Of a DNA stretch of 64,000 nucleotides, positions 62,261 through 64,000 are shown piece by piece (the stretch's first letter is position 1; every line of letters starts with the position of its first letter). Position numbers and translations under genes: made by a program. The notes below the pieces were generated by a model, which was not told where the DNA came from, searched no databases, and saw only the letters and a list, made by a program, of their open reading frames with translations. Source of the stretch: Phaeodactylum tricornutum CCAP 1055/1 (lineage: Eukaryota; Bacillariophyta; Bacillariophyceae; Surirellales; Neidiaceae); assembly GCF_000150955.2 (NCBI RefSeq), contig NC_011678.1, forward strand, positions 639,518 through 703,517. The letters run 5' to 3'.

Positions 62261-62863
62261 GAGCTCATCATTGTTTGCTGCCGCGCCCGTCGCGACGAAA
62301 AGGATGGGTCGGGCAACGTCGCAATGCAAATTCCTTTCGGTAAACCCAAACGGTTTACAGTCGACTCGACCTCAAGCGTCTGTACGCGAACAAGAGATCT
62401 GTCCAGATCACAGTCACAGTCATGTCGGAAATGTAAATAACGTACGAAAATGTTAGCCATCTTTGGAGAGAATATCCTTTGAACCAACCGCAATCATCGT
62501 AAACCAACTCTAATCTGCGATCGTTGTAGCTATTTCATTGACTGTGAGAGCATGAGGAGACTGACGATCCGGAAGGAGCCCCTGCACTTTTTTTGGTAGA
62601 GCATTATCTTGAACCAACTTACAAATAAGGAATTTGCTATACTTGGATTAATGCTATTGCACGCAAGTGAGCTTCAAGCAAGTAGTTCTACCACGGTACG
62701 GCTGTGGGCGGAATCCGAAAATGTTGTCTTGCTCAGGCCACAACCGAAATCATCGATCGCCAGATTTAACTGTACCTCAAATTAAAATTCCAAGAAACCA
62801 ACATTGGCATGCACGGATGGTCCCTTCCAGCAAAATCGATCCAACGGTAACGTGTACGTCGCT
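62261..62863. promoter_or_regulatory. TilS upstream region with TTGACTGTGAG motif
   Basis: TTGACTGTGAG lies at 62538-62548, about 280 bp upstream of TilS and in reverse orientation to it. A looser CACAGTCACAGTCA occurs near 62411. The rest, up to the end of the next gene, shows nothing recognisable. Confidence 0.4.
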
Positions 62864-64000
62864 TTAAACAAATTGGGTCAACTCAAAATCGTCAACAACC
62901 AAATCCATACCAAGTGGGAATTCGGAAAGTATCACTCGCATGTTTGCGACACCCCCTCGCCATCCTGAACCATTCGCTGGGATTGTCCAATAGCCTTTGA
63001 ACTCGTTAAATCCATTGGCTACCCAAGTGTCCCCACCGTCGAAGCCGCTGATCCGGAAAGAATGCTGAGTCCAAGATTGGTCGCGCACAATGAGCTGCAC
63101 CTGAGGGCACATTTCGCCTTCCGAGGACGAGCCTGTGTTACATGAGGCTCCCCTTCCAGTCGTTGAGTCGACAAGCTTCAAGCGAGCAGAAAACTCCCAT
63201 GTGGTACCCTGCTTTAGACATTTCAAGTCCAGACCTTCTCGCCATTGGTGTGATGGTCCCACCCAGTACCGGTTGCGATTACCAGAGGCGTAGTACATAG
63301 CTGTGGCAGATTTATAGCCAGCTGTGGTAGACAATGTACCGGCTCCTTGTGCATCCCAATATCCGTTGTAACCACGCTCAAAGTCCGAGTTTGCGATCAA
63401 GTTTCCACATGCGGCGAGAGCTGTCGTCGGACTAGGCGTGGGGGGAAAGGTGGTACCTCGAGCCTTGTAGAGAAGAGCGATATCATCATCATCCGGTGCC
63501 GTTGGGCAAAGCTTTTCCTGGAACACAATCTCGACATTCGTTGGGTACACAGGCACTCCCTTGTCGAGGAAGTAAGTGTCGTACTCCCGTCCTGACGGGA
63601 CATGCACGGCAAATCGGCGAGGCCAGGGGTGGTTAAAGTGTACGTAACCGGAGAGTACGGTACAGTCGGACGCGTCCTTGCGGTCGCATACTTTGAGCTT
63701 GTAGTCTCGACTTTGGCCCACTGGGACGTAGTAGTGAACGGTGCGGAAGCAAGTGTTGCTACAGTAGGTGTAGCATCGAGCTGCGTTTTCGGTACATGCA
63801 CTGGGATTGACAAAGCTTGCCAGCTCCGGCGAGTTGACCATCAGAGTAGAAGGAGCAGAGGCAACGCCGTCGAGAAGAGAACCTGTGGTATCGGACACGT
63901 ACACATCACGTGCACCGGCAGACTTTCCACGACAAAAGTCAATCGAGTTCGCGTCACTTACGGTGGCGCCGGAGTACTGTGAGAACATCTCGAACGATTT
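62864..64000 (-). CDS. 3' part of a large secreted protein with a carbohydrate-binding-like module (partial at right edge)
   Basis: The frame is open to the window edge, so the Met at 63988 is probably internal. The first part has many Cys (CYTYCSNTCFRTVHYYV, KVCDRKDASDC) and HVPSGREYDTYFLD, a pattern I associate with the C-terminal region of large algal surface proteins of the CEMIP/G8-domain type; this link is weak. A Thr/Pro linker (FPPTPSPTT) leads to a jelly-roll module: NLIANSDFERGYNGYWDAQG, LKQGTTWEFSARLKL, VQLIVRDQSW and LVVDDFELTQFV. This resembles CBM4/9 carbohydrate-binding modules. The protein is probably extracellular. Confidence 0.65.
   Translation of the reverse strand, partial: KSFEMFSQYSGATVSDANSIDFCRGKSAGARDVYVSDTTGSLLDGVASAPSTLMVNSPELASFVNPSACTENAARCYTYCSNTCFRTVHYYVPVGQSRDYKLKVCDRKDASDCTVLSGYVHFNHPWPRRFAVHVPSGREYDTYFLDKGVPVYPTNVEIVFQEKLCPTAPDDDDIALLYKARGTTFPPTPSPTTALAACGNLIANSDFERGYNGYWDAQGAGTLSTTAGYKSATAMYYASGNRNRYWVGPSHQWREGLDLKCLKQGTTWEFSARLKLVDSTTGRGASCNTGSSSEGEMCPQVQLIVRDQSWTQHSFRISGFDGGDTWVANGFNEFKGYWTIPANGSGWRGGVANMRVILSEFPLGMDLVVDDFELTQFV

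Noticed and set aside
1-64000. tRNA, rRNA or CRISPR loci
   Set aside because: I looked for B-box-like GGTTCGA stretches and for spaced repeats. The few GTTCGA hits lack tRNA context, and no regular repeat-spacer array was seen; a dedicated RNA search was not possible.

Overview
This window is eukaryotic nuclear DNA, most likely from a pennate diatom such as Phaeodactylum tricornutum (inferred from features; no database was searched). Genes are dense, intron-poor and on both strands. The introns I can define are short (52-102 bp, GT-AG). Several proteins begin with a signal peptide ending in an ASAF-like site with Phe at +1, the bipartite leader of secondary red plastids (TraB-like, pirin, lumenal protein, MATE carrier, GST and probably the prolyl oligopeptidase). 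There are no operons, CRISPR arrays or recognisable rRNA/tRNA genes.

Layout. 1-4.2 kb: 5' part of a Ty1/copia retrotransposon on the minus strand, running off the left edge, next to a host ORF lacking a start codon. 4.3-14 kb: ABHD18-like hydrolase, a pentameric ligand-gated ion-channel homologue, two small U-box proteins, and a plant-type K+ channel with cyclic-nucleotide and ankyrin domains. 14.6-22 kb: a decayed S9 peptidase, a plastid TraB-like protein, a small unknown, the decapping enzyme DCP2 and an organellar Phe-tRNA synthetase. 22-36.4 kb: a large DENN protein, a pirin, a probable lumenal protein, a Cys-rich GPI-type surface protein and a three-exon prolyl oligopeptidase. 36.5-48 kb: a glycosyltransferase-like type II protein, a thylakoid-lumen-type protein, a MATE carrier, SPO11, YtoQ, a fucosyltransferase-like protein, a GNAT-DTW fusion and a steroid 5-alpha-reductase-family enzyme. 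48-51 kb: a 2.9 kb gene-poor block with a retroelement gag fossil and a duplicated 5' fragment of the reductase gene. 51-64 kb: a tandem GNAT with an in-frame TGA, core alpha-1,3-fucosyltransferase, a coiled-coil protein, a PAQR/HlyIII protein, a GH128 glucanase, a Xi-class GST, TilS, and the 3' part of a large secreted protein at the right edge.

The genes do not form one pathway. Themes are plastid-targeted proteins, Golgi/cell-surface glycosylation (four genes), RNA metabolism (DCP2, PheRS, TilS, DTW) and membrane signalling (two ion channels, PAQR, DENN). The least explained signal is a 10-mer, TTGAC(A/T)GTGA, found at least 11 times exactly and almost only in 5' flanks of genes. It is a candidate shared promoter element.
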